From Lachnoclostridium sp. An118 (GTDB lineage Bacteria; Bacillota; Clostridia; Lachnospirales; Lachnospiraceae), in contig NZ_NFLQ01000012.1 of assembly GCF_002160985.1 (NCBI RefSeq), forward strand, positions 1-64,000: a stretch of 64,000 bases of DNA, written 5' to 3'. The position numbers and the translations under genes were made by a program. Below, piece by piece: positions 45,162-54,421 of this stretch (positions within the stretch are counted from its first letter, which is position 1; the number at the start of each line of letters is the position of its first letter). The notes beneath the pieces are model-generated. The model was given only the letters and a program-made list of their open reading frames with translations. It made no database searches and had not been told where the DNA came from.

Positions 45162-46508
45162 GTGGAGACACCAGCGCTTGAGGAGGCGGATATAATTGGA
45201 AAAGTAGATCATAGACTCATTGCGGGTCTTCTGCTTGCATTGATCATTTTCACAGCCTGCGGGACGGCAGTCACTGTCCTAACCAGTTTGACAGGACTTG
45301 CTCTGTGTATGATGGGACTGCTGTGGCCGGAAAGCAGCGCGGATCTGCGGATGGCAATCCTGCTGGTTATATGCAGTGGGACAGGTCTTCTGTCAGCAGC
45401 TGTAACTGCCGGCGATCCCTTTCAGGGCTACGTGTATGGTCAGAGTGTATGTCCGGTGCTTGCCCTTTTGGCGGCTTTGCCGGATGTGAAGGAGAGGGAG
45501 CGTCTGCGAGGGATAAGTATTGTATGGTCCGCAGTGATAGCGGCGGCAGATATAGCGCAGTTTTTGCGGGATACGGCAGCAGGGGTGCCGGGAAGGATCG
45601 GAGGTATCTTTGGAAATGCGAACGTTATGGGGATTTTTCTTGTCATTAGCTGGTTTGCCCTTGCGGATTTCAGGGAGAGGCAGGATCCGAAGAGCAGGTT
45701 CCGGTTGCTGCTGTATGCGGAACCGTTGTTTCTGTATGCGGCTGCGCTCACCCTTTCCATGGGAAGCTATGCGGCGATGGCGGCAGGAATCGTTGTGGCT
45801 ACTGTGTGCGGCAGACGGGAAAAACTCCTGCTTACTCTGGCAAAAGCAGTGATGGGGACAGGTTCCGGCCTGCTCATCTACATTGCGGCGGTTCAAGCGG
45901 ATGCGGGATGGCTCTGCGCGGCGGCTGTGATGTACATGGCTGTACAGGCCGCCTTGTGGGGCAGGCTGGAGCGGTTTCTGTCCCTGCACAGGAAAACGGC
46001 AGCGTTCATCTCCGGGACCGGTATCCTGGTGGCCAGTTCCGCAGCAGTGCTCCGGCCCAATGCGGCAGCTACGTTTGCGGAGCGACTTGAGATGATGGAA
46101 AACGGCCTGCACTACATTGCATCCAGTCCGATTTGGGGGACAGGCCCGCTTCAGTGGCACCTTTTGAATATGTTTGACCCGAAATGTTTTAACACATGGT
46201 ATATCCATAACATGTTTATCCATGTCGGCGTGGAGCTGGGTGTGTGCGCCATGTTTCCCCTTGTTCTTGCGGCAGTCCTGTGCCTGGCAAAAAAACGGCC
46301 GCCGCAGCTGCGGGCCGGTCTGGCGGCGCTGTTTATCCACTATGTTCTGGATGTGGGATTCGCATATACGGGCCTGACGGCAGCCGCAGTGCTGCTTCTT
46401 GGCACTTCGGACGGGGGAAAGCGCCCGCGGAGAACGGTGGCGGCAAGGCCGTTTTATGCAGCGTTTGCAGTTCTGTTTGTCTGCGGACTGCTCCGGCATA
46501 TAAGGTAA
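45162..46508 (+). CDS. O-antigen-ligase-like membrane protein
   Basis: A protein of about 440 residues with 11-12 hydrophobic segments. GIFGNANVMGIFLVISWFAL, LSMGSYAAMAAG and ASSPIWGTGPLQWH match the pattern of the O-antigen ligase / Wzy family (PF04932 type), which transfers lipid-linked glycans at the outer face of the membrane. The start is unclear: GTG at 45162 has no ribosome site, while AGGAGG lies eight bases before an in-frame ATT at 45195. It is the first gene after the switch and may glycosylate pili or the cell surface. Confidence 0.7.
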   Translation: METPALEEADIIGKVDHRLIAGLLLALIIFTACGTAVTVLTSLTGLALCMMGLLWPESSADLRMAILLVICSGTGLLSAAVTAGDPFQGYVYGQSVCPVLALLAALPDVKERERLRGISIVWSAVIAAADIAQFLRDTAAGVPGRIGGIFGNANVMGIFLVISWFALADFRERQDPKSRFRLLLYAEPLFLYAAALTLSMGSYAAMAAGIVVATVCGRREKLLLTLAKAVMGTGSGLLIYIAAVQADAGWLCAAAVMYMAVQAALWGRLERFLSLHRKTAAFISGTGILVASSAAVLRPNAAATFAERLEMMENGLHYIASSPIWGTGPLQWHLLNMFDPKCFNTWYIHNMFIHVGVELGVCAMFPLVLAAVLCLAKKRPPQLRAGLAALFIHYVLDVGFAYTGLTAAAVLLLGTSDGGKRPRRTVAARPFYAAFAVLFVCGLLRHIR

Positions 46509-46521
46509 AGGAGTGACTGAG

Positions 46522-47205
46522 GTGAGCAGGAAAGAGACAGTAAGTATATGGATCCTTCTGTCGGCCTTCTTCTGTCTGGCCGTGCTGACTGCTGTGATGT
46601 GGCACGTTTCGAGGACTGAGGTCCCGGCGTACACAGGCCGGGAGCTGACCGGGGTGAAGAAGGAGGAAGTGGCCGGGCGGAACAGCCCGCTGACAGAGTA
46701 TATTTACCTTACGCCAAACGCGACCTTTCCAAGAGAAGATAAGATCACGAAGATCACCATCCATCACATGGCGGCGGATCTGAGCCTGGAGGAGGCGGGG
46801 GAGCTGTTTTCCAGGACAGAAGGGAACGCATCCGCCAACTATGCGATCGACAGTGAGGGTCACATCGGTCTGTATGTAGAGGAGAAAGACAGGGCCTGGA
46901 CATCCTCCGATCCGGAGAACGATGCCTGCGCCGTGACGATCGAGGTGGCAAATGATGAGATCGGAGGTCAGTGGCATGTGAGCGATGAGGCCTATGCGGC
47001 GCTGCTCGATCTTTGTACAGATATATGCAGGCGCAACGGGATCCGGCAGCTCACCTTTACGGGGGCGGCGAACGGAAGCCTGACGATGCACCGGATGTTC
47101 AGCGATGAGACGGAGTGTCCGGGGCCGTATCTGGAGAGCCGTATGGCTGAGATTGCGGATGCAGTCAATGAAAGACTGACTCAGGAAAGACAGGATACTT
47201 TTTAA
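46522..47205 (+). CDS. Membrane-anchored N-acetylmuramoyl-L-alanine amidase
   Basis: The protein (227 aa) has an N-terminal membrane helix (IWILLSAFFCLAVLTAVMW) and an amidase_2/PGRP domain with zinc ligands in ITIHHMA, TMHRMF and ECPGPYL, plus the conserved ASANYAIDSEGHIGLYV. Such enzymes cut the MurNAc-L-Ala bond of peptidoglycan. The GTG at 46522 follows AAAGGAG by eight bases; the GTG at 46513 overlaps that site. In a pilus operon it may open the wall for pilus passage or anchoring (inference). Confidence 0.85.
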   Translation: MSRKETVSIWILLSAFFCLAVLTAVMWHVSRTEVPAYTGRELTGVKKEEVAGRNSPLTEYIYLTPNATFPREDKITKITIHHMAADLSLEEAGELFSRTEGNASANYAIDSEGHIGLYVEEKDRAWTSSDPENDACAVTIEVANDEIGGQWHVSDEAYAALLDLCTDICRRNGIRQLTFTGAANGSLTMHRMFSDETECPGPYLESRMAEIADAVNERLTQERQDTF

Positions 47206-47234
47206 TAGAAAAAAGCAGCTGGAGGAAAAGGAGA

Positions 47235-48497
47235 ATGAAAGTGAGAGAAAAACTGAAAATCATATGGTCCGGTGTCATGCTGGCCCTGCTGGGGATACTG
47301 GCCTGTGCGGCGGTTGTCATGGCCGCAGGGAACACATCAGCGGATGTCTATGCAGATCCCTATCAGACAGAGATGACCATCCAAAAGGTATGGGATGACG
47401 CCGGGCAGGAGGATAAGAGGCCGGAGTCTGTGGATGTAAACTACAGGATGACCCTTGTACTGTCAGATAATGCCGGCAAGTCGGAGACGCTGGCCAAGGA
47501 AGGGAGCGTAACACTGAATGAAGCCGGAGGCTGGCAGGCAGTCGTACAGTGGGATTACAGTAGGGAGCCGAAGGAGTTCAAGGGCTCTTACAGCGCGGCG
47601 AACAGGGAATTGACCTTTGAGGTGGAGGAAGTCCGGGTGGACGGCTATGTGGCTGACTATGAATGGGACAAGTCGGGGACAGTCATCATCACCAATACGT
47701 ATACGAATCCGACCGGCGATCTGTCTGTGAAAAAGACCGTATCCGGCGAAGGAGCAGATACTGGGAAAGCTTTTGATTTTACACTGCATCTGACAGACGG
47801 CAGCGGCGCTGCCCTGACAGATGACTACTCCTATGCTGTCTTCGGCGGGGATGGCAGCCAGATCAGCACGGGAACCATCGGAGACGGCGGGACCTTCAGC
47901 CTGTCCCATGGCCAGACGATCACAGTGACCGGTCTGCCGGCGGGGACGCAGTATTCTGTGACGGAAGTGCAGACAGAGGACTACACGTCCGAGATTGTAT
48001 CCGGTCAGGCGTCCGGGATGATCCAGGCCGATGCGGAAGCGGACGTTCTGTTTAACAACAGGCGCGTGGAAGAACAGCCGGAGACAGTTGATCTTTCCGG
48101 GACAAAGACATGGAACGACAGCGATGACCAGGCAGGAGCCCGCCCGGACAGCATTGAGGTCAACCTGTGGAAGGGGGAAACCCTGGTGGCAAAGCAGACA
48201 GTCAGCGAGGAGAGAGGCTGGACATACTGCTTTGCGGATCTCCCAAAGTATGACGACCAGGGCGTCGAGATAACGTATACAGTCACAGAGACACCGGTGG
48301 CCGGGTACACTACGTCTTATGATGGGTACGACATTATAAACACATACACACCGGATCCGGCTGCAGAGAAAGAAAACCCGCCGGCCCCGAAGACAGGAGA
48401 TGCGGCAGATATCGCTCTGACTGGAGCGACGGCGGCTCTGGCAGGTGTTCTGGCAGCCGCAGTTCTGGGAATGAGAAGACGCAGGAACCACAGATAG
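47235..48497 (+). CDS. Cna_B-type pilin or minor surface protein
   Basis: The 420-residue protein has a signal peptide (to about residue 31), an N-terminal Cna_B-like domain (EMTIQKVWDDAGQEDKRPESVDV), a middle repeat (GDLSVKKTVSG, about 160-275), a second Cna_B domain (DLSGTKTWNDSDDQAGARPDSIEVNLWK, about 285-376) and a cell-wall anchor APKTG (about 383), a membrane helix and a basic tail. The anchor lacks the Leu-Pro of LPxTG. Cna_B domains often carry isopeptide bonds. It is probably the basal or minor pilin. Confidence 0.85.
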   Translation: MKVREKLKIIWSGVMLALLGILACAAVVMAAGNTSADVYADPYQTEMTIQKVWDDAGQEDKRPESVDVNYRMTLVLSDNAGKSETLAKEGSVTLNEAGGWQAVVQWDYSREPKEFKGSYSAANRELTFEVEEVRVDGYVADYEWDKSGTVIITNTYTNPTGDLSVKKTVSGEGADTGKAFDFTLHLTDGSGAALTDDYSYAVFGGDGSQISTGTIGDGGTFSLSHGQTITVTGLPAGTQYSVTEVQTEDYTSEIVSGQASGMIQADAEADVLFNNRRVEEQPETVDLSGTKTWNDSDDQAGARPDSIEVNLWKGETLVAKQTVSEERGWTYCFADLPKYDDQGVEITYTVTETPVAGYTTSYDGYDIINTYTPDPAAEKENPPAPKTGDAADIALTGATAALAGVLAAAVLGMRRRRNHR

Positions 48498-48549
48498 AAA
48501 GCGGTAAAAACTGTTCCCCGAAAATGGAGAGGGGAGGAAGGAGAGTGCG

Positions 48550-51500
48550 ATGAGGAAGAAGAAAAGCAGGATCCTTGCGTTTGTACTTTGTATGGCCATG
48601 CTTCTTGGCAACAGCATCCTGTCCTTTGCCGGGGAAAGTGCGGAGGCTGAGGATACGCAGAGCGGGACTGTCGTCCTTATGGGCAGCGCGGCAGACTATG
48701 ATGTCACCCTGACCGGCCCGGCGGAAAGTTTCCCGACAGACGGCGAACTGGCTGTCTCTGTGGAGCAGGTCAGCGCAGATACAGAGGCGCTCGTGAAGAG
48801 TGCGGTGGACGCACAGGCCCAGGCGCAGCAGATGGAAGTGGCGGATTACACCGCACTGGATATCAGGCTTCTCTGCGACGGCCAGGAGGTGCAGCCGCAG
48901 GGGCCGGTGAGCGTGGCCTTTGCCGGGAAGACTACCAGAGAGGCCGGACCGGAGGAGACAAAGGTCTACCATGTGGATGAGACGGCCGGCACGGCGGAAG
49001 ACATGGGCGCATCGGTTGCGGAAGACGGACAGATCACCATGGAGACAGACCACTTCTCCATATATGTGGTGGTGGATCTGGAAGGCCTGGGCGGGAGCAT
49101 TGATCTGACCGTGCAGCACTGGGCCAACCTGGAAATTCTGGACGGCGTTGACGGCAGGGACGGACTTGTAGGGATGGCGGGAGCTGATGGAAAACCCTTT
49201 AACAATCCGGTCAGCCTGAAGACAAAGCAGGAATTCTGTGAGATCTACAGTGACGATGAGATCGAGATGGACAATACGCTCACAAAAAGCGTGGAAGAGC
49301 TCAGCAAGATCCTGCTGTCTGATCCGGATGAGGCGTCCGGGCGCTACGAGCTTGCAGAGGTCTGGTTCCTGGAAGAGGGAGATCCGGACAGCGAAAATGC
49401 CAGGTGGAATAAAAAATCAGCTTCATCAGAGGAAACGGTGACTCTGACAGAAGACACGACCATCCGTTTCGTATACGATCCGGTCACCCAGGACAACGCG
49501 CTTGTCCGGGACGTGACGTTCTACGATTACGATGTCACGGACGGGAAGACCTATAACGCAAACGGACAGGAAGATTCGAACGGCAAGTATCTGAACACGA
49601 CCAACCAGGGCATCAACTCGGGTAGCAATTATTCCGGCGGCGATACTTCAAACAGGCTTGCCGTGGGGCAGGTGGACACCTTTGTCGACCATTCCTATGG
49701 AAACGCCACAGGGAAAAACGGGGTAGCCCTCAACGGGAGAGGAACCAGCGCTGATGTGGCGAAGAAAGGGATTGTAAAGGGGTTTGATGAAAAAAGCGGC
49801 CCTGTCTATGACGGGGTATTCGATCCCGGCCTGTTTACGGACGATCCGAAGACCGGGAAAACAATCCTGCAAGATTATAATCTTGTATTCGATCAAAACG
49901 GAGATACCTATACGCTGACATCCGTCAAAAAGGATGATGGAACAGTCGCCGAAGATAACCTTGACTATCTTACAGATGTATATGATGCGAGCAACAGACA
50001 GATTTTTTCCAATAATTTCTGGCCGCTTGACGAAGAAAAGCATAATAACCAGGATCCTCTCATAGGGGGAACCTATATGGAGTACAGTGCTTTTTATTCA
50101 GACGGAGGCACCAGGGCAACGGCAAATTCAGATGACAATCGGTATCACAACTGGTTCTTCGGGATGCGGTACAGCATGGGTTTTGTCCTTGGCGATTACA
50201 CCGGGCCTCTGAATTATTATTTCCGCGGGGACGATGACTTCTGGCTGTTCGTGGACGGCGAGCTGGCAACAGATCTGGGAGGTATCCACAGTTCTGTCGG
50301 TGAACTCCTGGATCTGAGCGGCTATGTCATGGAAAATCCGGAAAATGGCCCGACAGAAGAAGAGAAGTGGACGCTTCACAGGATCGACATTGTCTATGCA
50401 GAGCGAGGCGCGTTCGGCTCGACCTGCTACATGCAGTTTACCCTTCCGAACCTGCGGCCGGTGGATTTTGACACGGATGTCCCGAAGACGGAGATCACCG
50501 TCCAGAAGAACTGGCAGGATCATAACAATCCGGAGCGTCCGGATTCCATCCAGGTGGAACTCTACTATCAGAAGGACGGGACAACAGAGTGGACACTGTA
50601 CGACACGCAGACTCTGAGCGTGGCAAACGGCTGGACGTACACGTGGAAGGAGATGCCGAAGGAAGGCTACACCTACAAGATCAAAGAAGTGGGAGAAGAG
50701 GATGGCAAGAACGGGAACTATACTGTGACCTACGGATCCGGGGACAAAACGGACGGTACGCTGGCGCCCGGCAGCGGCGCGGATGGTTCCTTTGCCGGTG
50801 TGATCACAAACCGGATCACACCTTCCACATATATCACAGTGAACAAAGTGTGGAATGATCAGAATGATCAGCTTAAGGAGCGTCCGGAGAGCGTGGACTT
50901 CTACTTATATTACAGGCATACCGGAGACACGTCCTGGACGCCTTACCCGGATGGACGCCTCACCCTCACACAGGGAAATGCGCTGGCCGGGGGAGATGGA
51001 AATACCTGGAGTGGAACATATGCGGATCTGCCGGTTTACGCAGCAGACGGGAAGACATTGCTGGAGTATACGGTCATGGAGGTCAGCGGTGATACACCCC
51101 TTGGCCAGGGAGACTCCTGCGATGGAGCGGTAACAGAAGATGTCTACACCGTTTCCTATCCGGACAGCCACTTCGGTGCGGATGGTACATGGAATGGATA
51201 CAAGGCGATGGAAAATGATGAGACAATGAACCTGACGGTGACCAATGTCGTGCCGCAGCCATGGCAGCTTATCAAGCGGAGCAGTACATCGGAAGACCTG
51301 ACACTGCCCGGAGCTCAGTTTACACTGACAGGCCCCGCAGGCGGAACATCCGTGACTCTTACCGGCGAGTCGGGTAAGGATGGGGTCATACAGTGGACAG
51401 ATGCGTCAGGAGCGCCGTTTACAGGATTTTTGAAGGACGGAAGCTATACGCTGAAAGAGACGGCTGCGCCGACAGGATACAAGCTGGAGACCGATGAATG

Positions 51501-51729
51501 GACGTTAAAGATCGAAAATGGGAAGCCGGTCATGATCGCAGCCGGACAGGAGGATAAAGGCAGCATCGAAGGCGATATTGTAACTTTCTATTTTGACAAC
51601 GAGCCCATGTACGCGCTTCCGAGCTCCGGGGGTCCGGGCATCTATGTGCCTGTCATCGGCGGCATCCTGCTGATGGCATCGGGCGCGCTGGCAGGTTTCA
51701 GATACAGAAGGAAAGGATACAGAAAATAA
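48550..51729 (+). CDS. Large pilus tip adhesin with fibro-slime/PA14-like domain
   Basis: The 1059-residue protein has a signal peptide (about 1-28), an N-terminal surface domain (30-180), a fibro-slime/PA14-like region (about 318-636: YYFRGDDDFWLFVDGELATD, LGGIH, HRIDIVYAERGAFGS), two Cna_B domains (about 648-755 and 758-897, each with a KNW/KVW motif and ERPDSI/ERPESV), a SpaA-type domain (about 902-997, GAQFTLTG and APTGYKL) and an anchor LPSSG (about 1022) with membrane helix and basic tail. The domain order fits a tip adhesin. The last Cna_B shares a clear pattern with those in the first pilin. Confidence 0.88.
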   Translation: MRKKKSRILAFVLCMAMLLGNSILSFAGESAEAEDTQSGTVVLMGSAADYDVTLTGPAESFPTDGELAVSVEQVSADTEALVKSAVDAQAQAQQMEVADYTALDIRLLCDGQEVQPQGPVSVAFAGKTTREAGPEETKVYHVDETAGTAEDMGASVAEDGQITMETDHFSIYVVVDLEGLGGSIDLTVQHWANLEILDGVDGRDGLVGMAGADGKPFNNPVSLKTKQEFCEIYSDDEIEMDNTLTKSVEELSKILLSDPDEASGRYELAEVWFLEEGDPDSENARWNKKSASSEETVTLTEDTTIRFVYDPVTQDNALVRDVTFYDYDVTDGKTYNANGQEDSNGKYLNTTNQGINSGSNYSGGDTSNRLAVGQVDTFVDHSYGNATGKNGVALNGRGTSADVAKKGIVKGFDEKSGPVYDGVFDPGLFTDDPKTGKTILQDYNLVFDQNGDTYTLTSVKKDDGTVAEDNLDYLTDVYDASNRQIFSNNFWPLDEEKHNNQDPLIGGTYMEYSAFYSDGGTRATANSDDNRYHNWFFGMRYSMGFVLGDYTGPLNYYFRGDDDFWLFVDGELATDLGGIHSSVGELLDLSGYVMENPENGPTEEEKWTLHRIDIVYAERGAFGSTCYMQFTLPNLRPVDFDTDVPKTEITVQKNWQDHNNPERPDSIQVELYYQKDGTTEWTLYDTQTLSVANGWTYTWKEMPKEGYTYKIKEVGEEDGKNGNYTVTYGSGDKTDGTLAPGSGADGSFAGVITNRITPSTYITVNKVWNDQNDQLKERPESVDFYLYYRHTGDTSWTPYPDGRLTLTQGNALAGGDGNTWSGTYADLPVYAADGKTLLEYTVMEVSGDTPLGQGDSCDGAVTEDVYTVSYPDSHFGADGTWNGYKAMENDETMNLTVTNVVPQPWQLIKRSSTSEDLTLPGAQFTLTGPAGGTSVTLTGESGKDGVIQWTDASGAPFTGFLKDGSYTLKETAAPTGYKLETDEWTLKIENGKPVMIAAGQEDKGSIEGDIVTFYFDNEPMYALPSSGGPGIYVPVIGGILLMASGALAGFRYRRKGYRK

Positions 51730-51765
51730 AGAGGGGAGAGAAGATCTCTCCGGGAAGGAGCAGTT

Positions 51766-53457
51766 ATGAACAGAGGAAAGAAGCTTTTTGCATTCCTGCT
51801 TGCGGCTGTCATGATCCTGGCAATGGGCATGACAGGCTTTGCGGCAAACGGGAAACCACAGGCATCCGACAGGGCGGATGTGACGATCACAGGGATCACC
51901 GGGGATCCGACAGTGACCCTGTATCAGATTGCAAGGGCAAACTACGGGCCCGGCGATAGGGAGCTGGTGGACTACACATGGGCGGCCGGGGTGACCTTTG
52001 CTAATGAGCAGGCACCTACGGCAGATGAGATCAACGCTGCGGCGAAGGGACTGACAGGCGGAACCATCACTCCCCTTGCAACCATGAGCGGCACCCTGAC
52101 AGGGGAGACCTACACGGCCAATGTGCCGGCCGGCGTGTACATTGCGGTGCTCACAGGTGCGGCGGACGGCTCTGTCTACAACCCGGTCCTTCTGGCGGCC
52201 ACATACGGCGAGGAGGGAAATGTTGTTGTGGATAATCCCAAGCAGGTAAATGCAGGGGATGCGTATCTCTTTGGGATGACAGCTGTTCTGAAGAAGACGA
52301 CGCCGGATGTGGACAAGACCATCACCGGCGGGACGGTAGAAGATGACGGTAGGGATACAGTCGGCATTGGCTCTGTCGTGGACTATCAAGTAGAGATGAC
52401 CATGCCTTCCTACCCGGCCAATGCTGCGAACAAGACACTTTTCCTTACAGACCGGCTCACGGCAGGGCTGACCTTTGATTACAGCACACTGACTGTGACG
52501 GTCGAAGGGCAGACGGTGACAAGAACCGGAGATACATTTATTTTAAACGGCAAAGTGATCGCCACGGCAGCGGAAAAGGACAATGGATTTAACCTGAATT
52601 TTAACTATGACAATCTGGTGTCTAATGCGGCGGGCGCTGTCTACACGCCGATCGTTACATACAGTGCGGTTGTGAACGACACAGCCGTTGTGGGCGCTGC
52701 GGGCAACCCCAATGACGTGACTTACTACTATGCGAACGAGCCGAATACAGGCAATACATGGGATGAGGTGACAGAGGAGCCGGATGAGGCGCCGGGCGTG
52801 ACCAGCAAGAAGGATCAGGAGACGGTATACACCTATCAGCTGGCATTTCAGAAGACAGACGCCGAGACAGACAAGCCCCTGGCAGATGCGGTCTTTGGCA
52901 TCTACAGCGATGCGGACTGCACACAGCTCATCGACAAGGTGATGACAAATCAGGAGGGTTACGCCGTTTCCACCAAGGTGGCAAAAGGCACCTACTATAT
53001 CAAAGAACTTGTGGCACCCACCGGGTACAGCCTGAATACGACAGTATATCCAATCGAGGCTTCCTGGAAGACAGCCACCACAACCGTCACAGGCTCCGTG
53101 ACAAATGCGCAGTACACGACGCAGAAGCCTTCTGATGACGCGGTGCAGGTTGGATGGATCAAGGATGGCCGGTACTACTCCATGGCTGCAGTGGCGGAAG
53201 AGGAAGCGGCGGCAGGCGGCTATCAGGCGGCCTACCTGACGGCTCAGAGCACGACCACAAGCACGGTTACAACGGTAACAGAGAACGGAGCGGGCAGTGG
53301 AACGGCCCTTTTGGGCGATGAGATCCCCAATACGCAGATGCACGCCCTTCCTTCCACCGGCGGCATGGGTACCGTGCTCTTTACGGTCGGAGGTATTGTG
53401 ATCATGGCGGCAGCCGCTGTGCTCTTCTTCCTGAGCAGGAGAAAGACGGACAGATAG
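51766..53457 (+). CDS. Major pilin, SpaH/EbpB type
   Basis: The 563-residue protein has a signal peptide (1-26), an N-terminal domain, an isopeptide-forming D2 domain (about 180-330), a SpaA domain with E-box-like YYIKELVAPTGYSL (about 365-440) and a canonical LPSTGG anchor (about 528-533), membrane helix and basic tail. VVVDNPKQVN with Lys159 is a candidate pilin motif for sortase cross-linking. It is directly before the two class C sortases. The DNA carries an unusually clean Thr/Ala-rich composition, typical of secreted pilins. Confidence 0.9.
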   Translation: MNRGKKLFAFLLAAVMILAMGMTGFAANGKPQASDRADVTITGITGDPTVTLYQIARANYGPGDRELVDYTWAAGVTFANEQAPTADEINAAAKGLTGGTITPLATMSGTLTGETYTANVPAGVYIAVLTGAADGSVYNPVLLAATYGEEGNVVVDNPKQVNAGDAYLFGMTAVLKKTTPDVDKTITGGTVEDDGRDTVGIGSVVDYQVEMTMPSYPANAANKTLFLTDRLTAGLTFDYSTLTVTVEGQTVTRTGDTFILNGKVIATAAEKDNGFNLNFNYDNLVSNAAGAVYTPIVTYSAVVNDTAVVGAAGNPNDVTYYYANEPNTGNTWDEVTEEPDEAPGVTSKKDQETVYTYQLAFQKTDAETDKPLADAVFGIYSDADCTQLIDKVMTNQEGYAVSTKVAKGTYYIKELVAPTGYSLNTTVYPIEASWKTATTTVTGSVTNAQYTTQKPSDDAVQVGWIKDGRYYSMAAVAEEEAAAGGYQAAYLTAQSTTTSTVTTVTENGAGSGTALLGDEIPNTQMHALPSTGGMGTVLFTVGGIVIMAAAAVLFFLSRRKTDR

Positions 53458-53488
53458 AGATAAGCAGGAGGAAGTCCTGAAGGAATTG

Positions 53489-53527
53489 AGTGAACATACC
53501 GGAGCAGACCGCTTCGGTATGTTCACT
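53489..53527 (+). terminator. Intercistronic hairpin, pilin / sortase
   Basis: A perfect 13-bp inverted repeat (53489-53501 with 53515-53527, AGTGAACATACCG / CGGTATGTTCACT) with a 13-base loop sits between the major pilin and the first sortase gene. The T run after it is short (GCTTT), so it may act as a partial terminator or an RNA-stabilising element that keeps pilin in excess over sortase. Confidence 0.6.
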
Positions 53528-53575
53528 GCTTTAAGGGGGATTTGCATAGATTTTTCGTCAGAAGGGAGTGACTGG

Positions 53576-54421
53576 ATGAAGAGGACAGTAGCGGGAGCCC
53601 TTGTGGCACTGCTGTTTCTGGCCGGTTTGTCTTTGCTTGCCTATCCGTTTGTGGCAAATGTATGGAATGATCACCGGCAAAAGCAACTGATGGACAGCTA
53701 TCAGGAGACAGTTACAGAGAGAGAGACTGGAGGAGAGATTGATTATGAAGCCGAATGGCAGCGGGCGAGGGTGTATAATCAGGGACTTTTGCCAACGATC
53801 CTCCCGGATTCCTTCGCCGTGGCTGCCGCAGAGAAGGAGCCTGGCCGGGAATATATGGCCTGCCTTAATCTGGCAGGCGATGGGATCATGGGAAGTGTGG
53901 AAATCCCGAAAATTGATGTTACACTGCCGGTTTTCCACACGACAGCGAAAAATATCCTGCAGCAGGGCGCAGGCCATCTGGAGGGGAGCTCACTGCCTGT
54001 CGGCGGAGAGGGAACGCACGCTGTGATCTCCGCCCACAGAGGCCTCCCCAGCGCGGCGCTTTTTACTGACTTGGACAAGCTGGAGGAAGGAGATCATTTC
54101 CTACTCAGGGTGTTAGACGATACTCTCTGCTATGAGGTGGACAAAATTTCGGTCGTAGATCCGGAGGACACAGGCAATCTGGCTGTAGAGGACACGGAAG
54201 ATCTGGTGACGCTTCTTACCTGTACGCCATATGGGGTGAATACACAGCGTCTCCTTGTGAGGGGACACCGGGTTCCCTATGACCCGGAACTGGTGGAGAT
54301 GGAGAAGCCGGGAGTTCTGATCGGCAGTCTCCACACGAACTATCTGTTCTGGCTGCTGTTTGGCCTGGCTGTGACGGCGGCGCTTGTATTCTGCCTATAC
54401 CGAAGGGAGAGAAAGCGATGA
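53576..54421 (+). CDS. Class C sortase 1
   Basis: The protein (281 aa) has N- and C-terminal membrane helices and the sortase catalytic residues His154 (SAHRG), Cys216 (LLTCTPYG) and Arg225 (QRLLVRGHR). A DSF segment at 78-80 fits the class C lid (DxF/W) that covers the active site. Class C sortases join pilin subunits by isopeptide bonds. The ATG at 53576 follows AAGGGAG. Its stop overlaps the next gene by four bases. Confidence 0.93.
   Translation: MKRTVAGALVALLFLAGLSLLAYPFVANVWNDHRQKQLMDSYQETVTERETGGEIDYEAEWQRARVYNQGLLPTILPDSFAVAAAEKEPGREYMACLNLAGDGIMGSVEIPKIDVTLPVFHTTAKNILQQGAGHLEGSSLPVGGEGTHAVISAHRGLPSAALFTDLDKLEEGDHFLLRVLDDTLCYEVDKISVVDPEDTGNLAVEDTEDLVTLLTCTPYGVNTQRLLVRGHRVPYDPELVEMEKPGVLIGSLHTNYLFWLLFGLAVTAALVFCLYRRERKR

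Noticed and set aside
45393-46634. 413-codon open frame on the minus strand inside the pilus locus
   Set aside because: Antisense to the ligase-like and amidase genes, His/Arg/Cys-rich content typical of shadow frames, and no ribosome site.
47463-48617. 384-codon open frame on the minus strand
   Set aside because: Antisense to the Cna_B pilin and the start of the adhesin; no recognisable domain.
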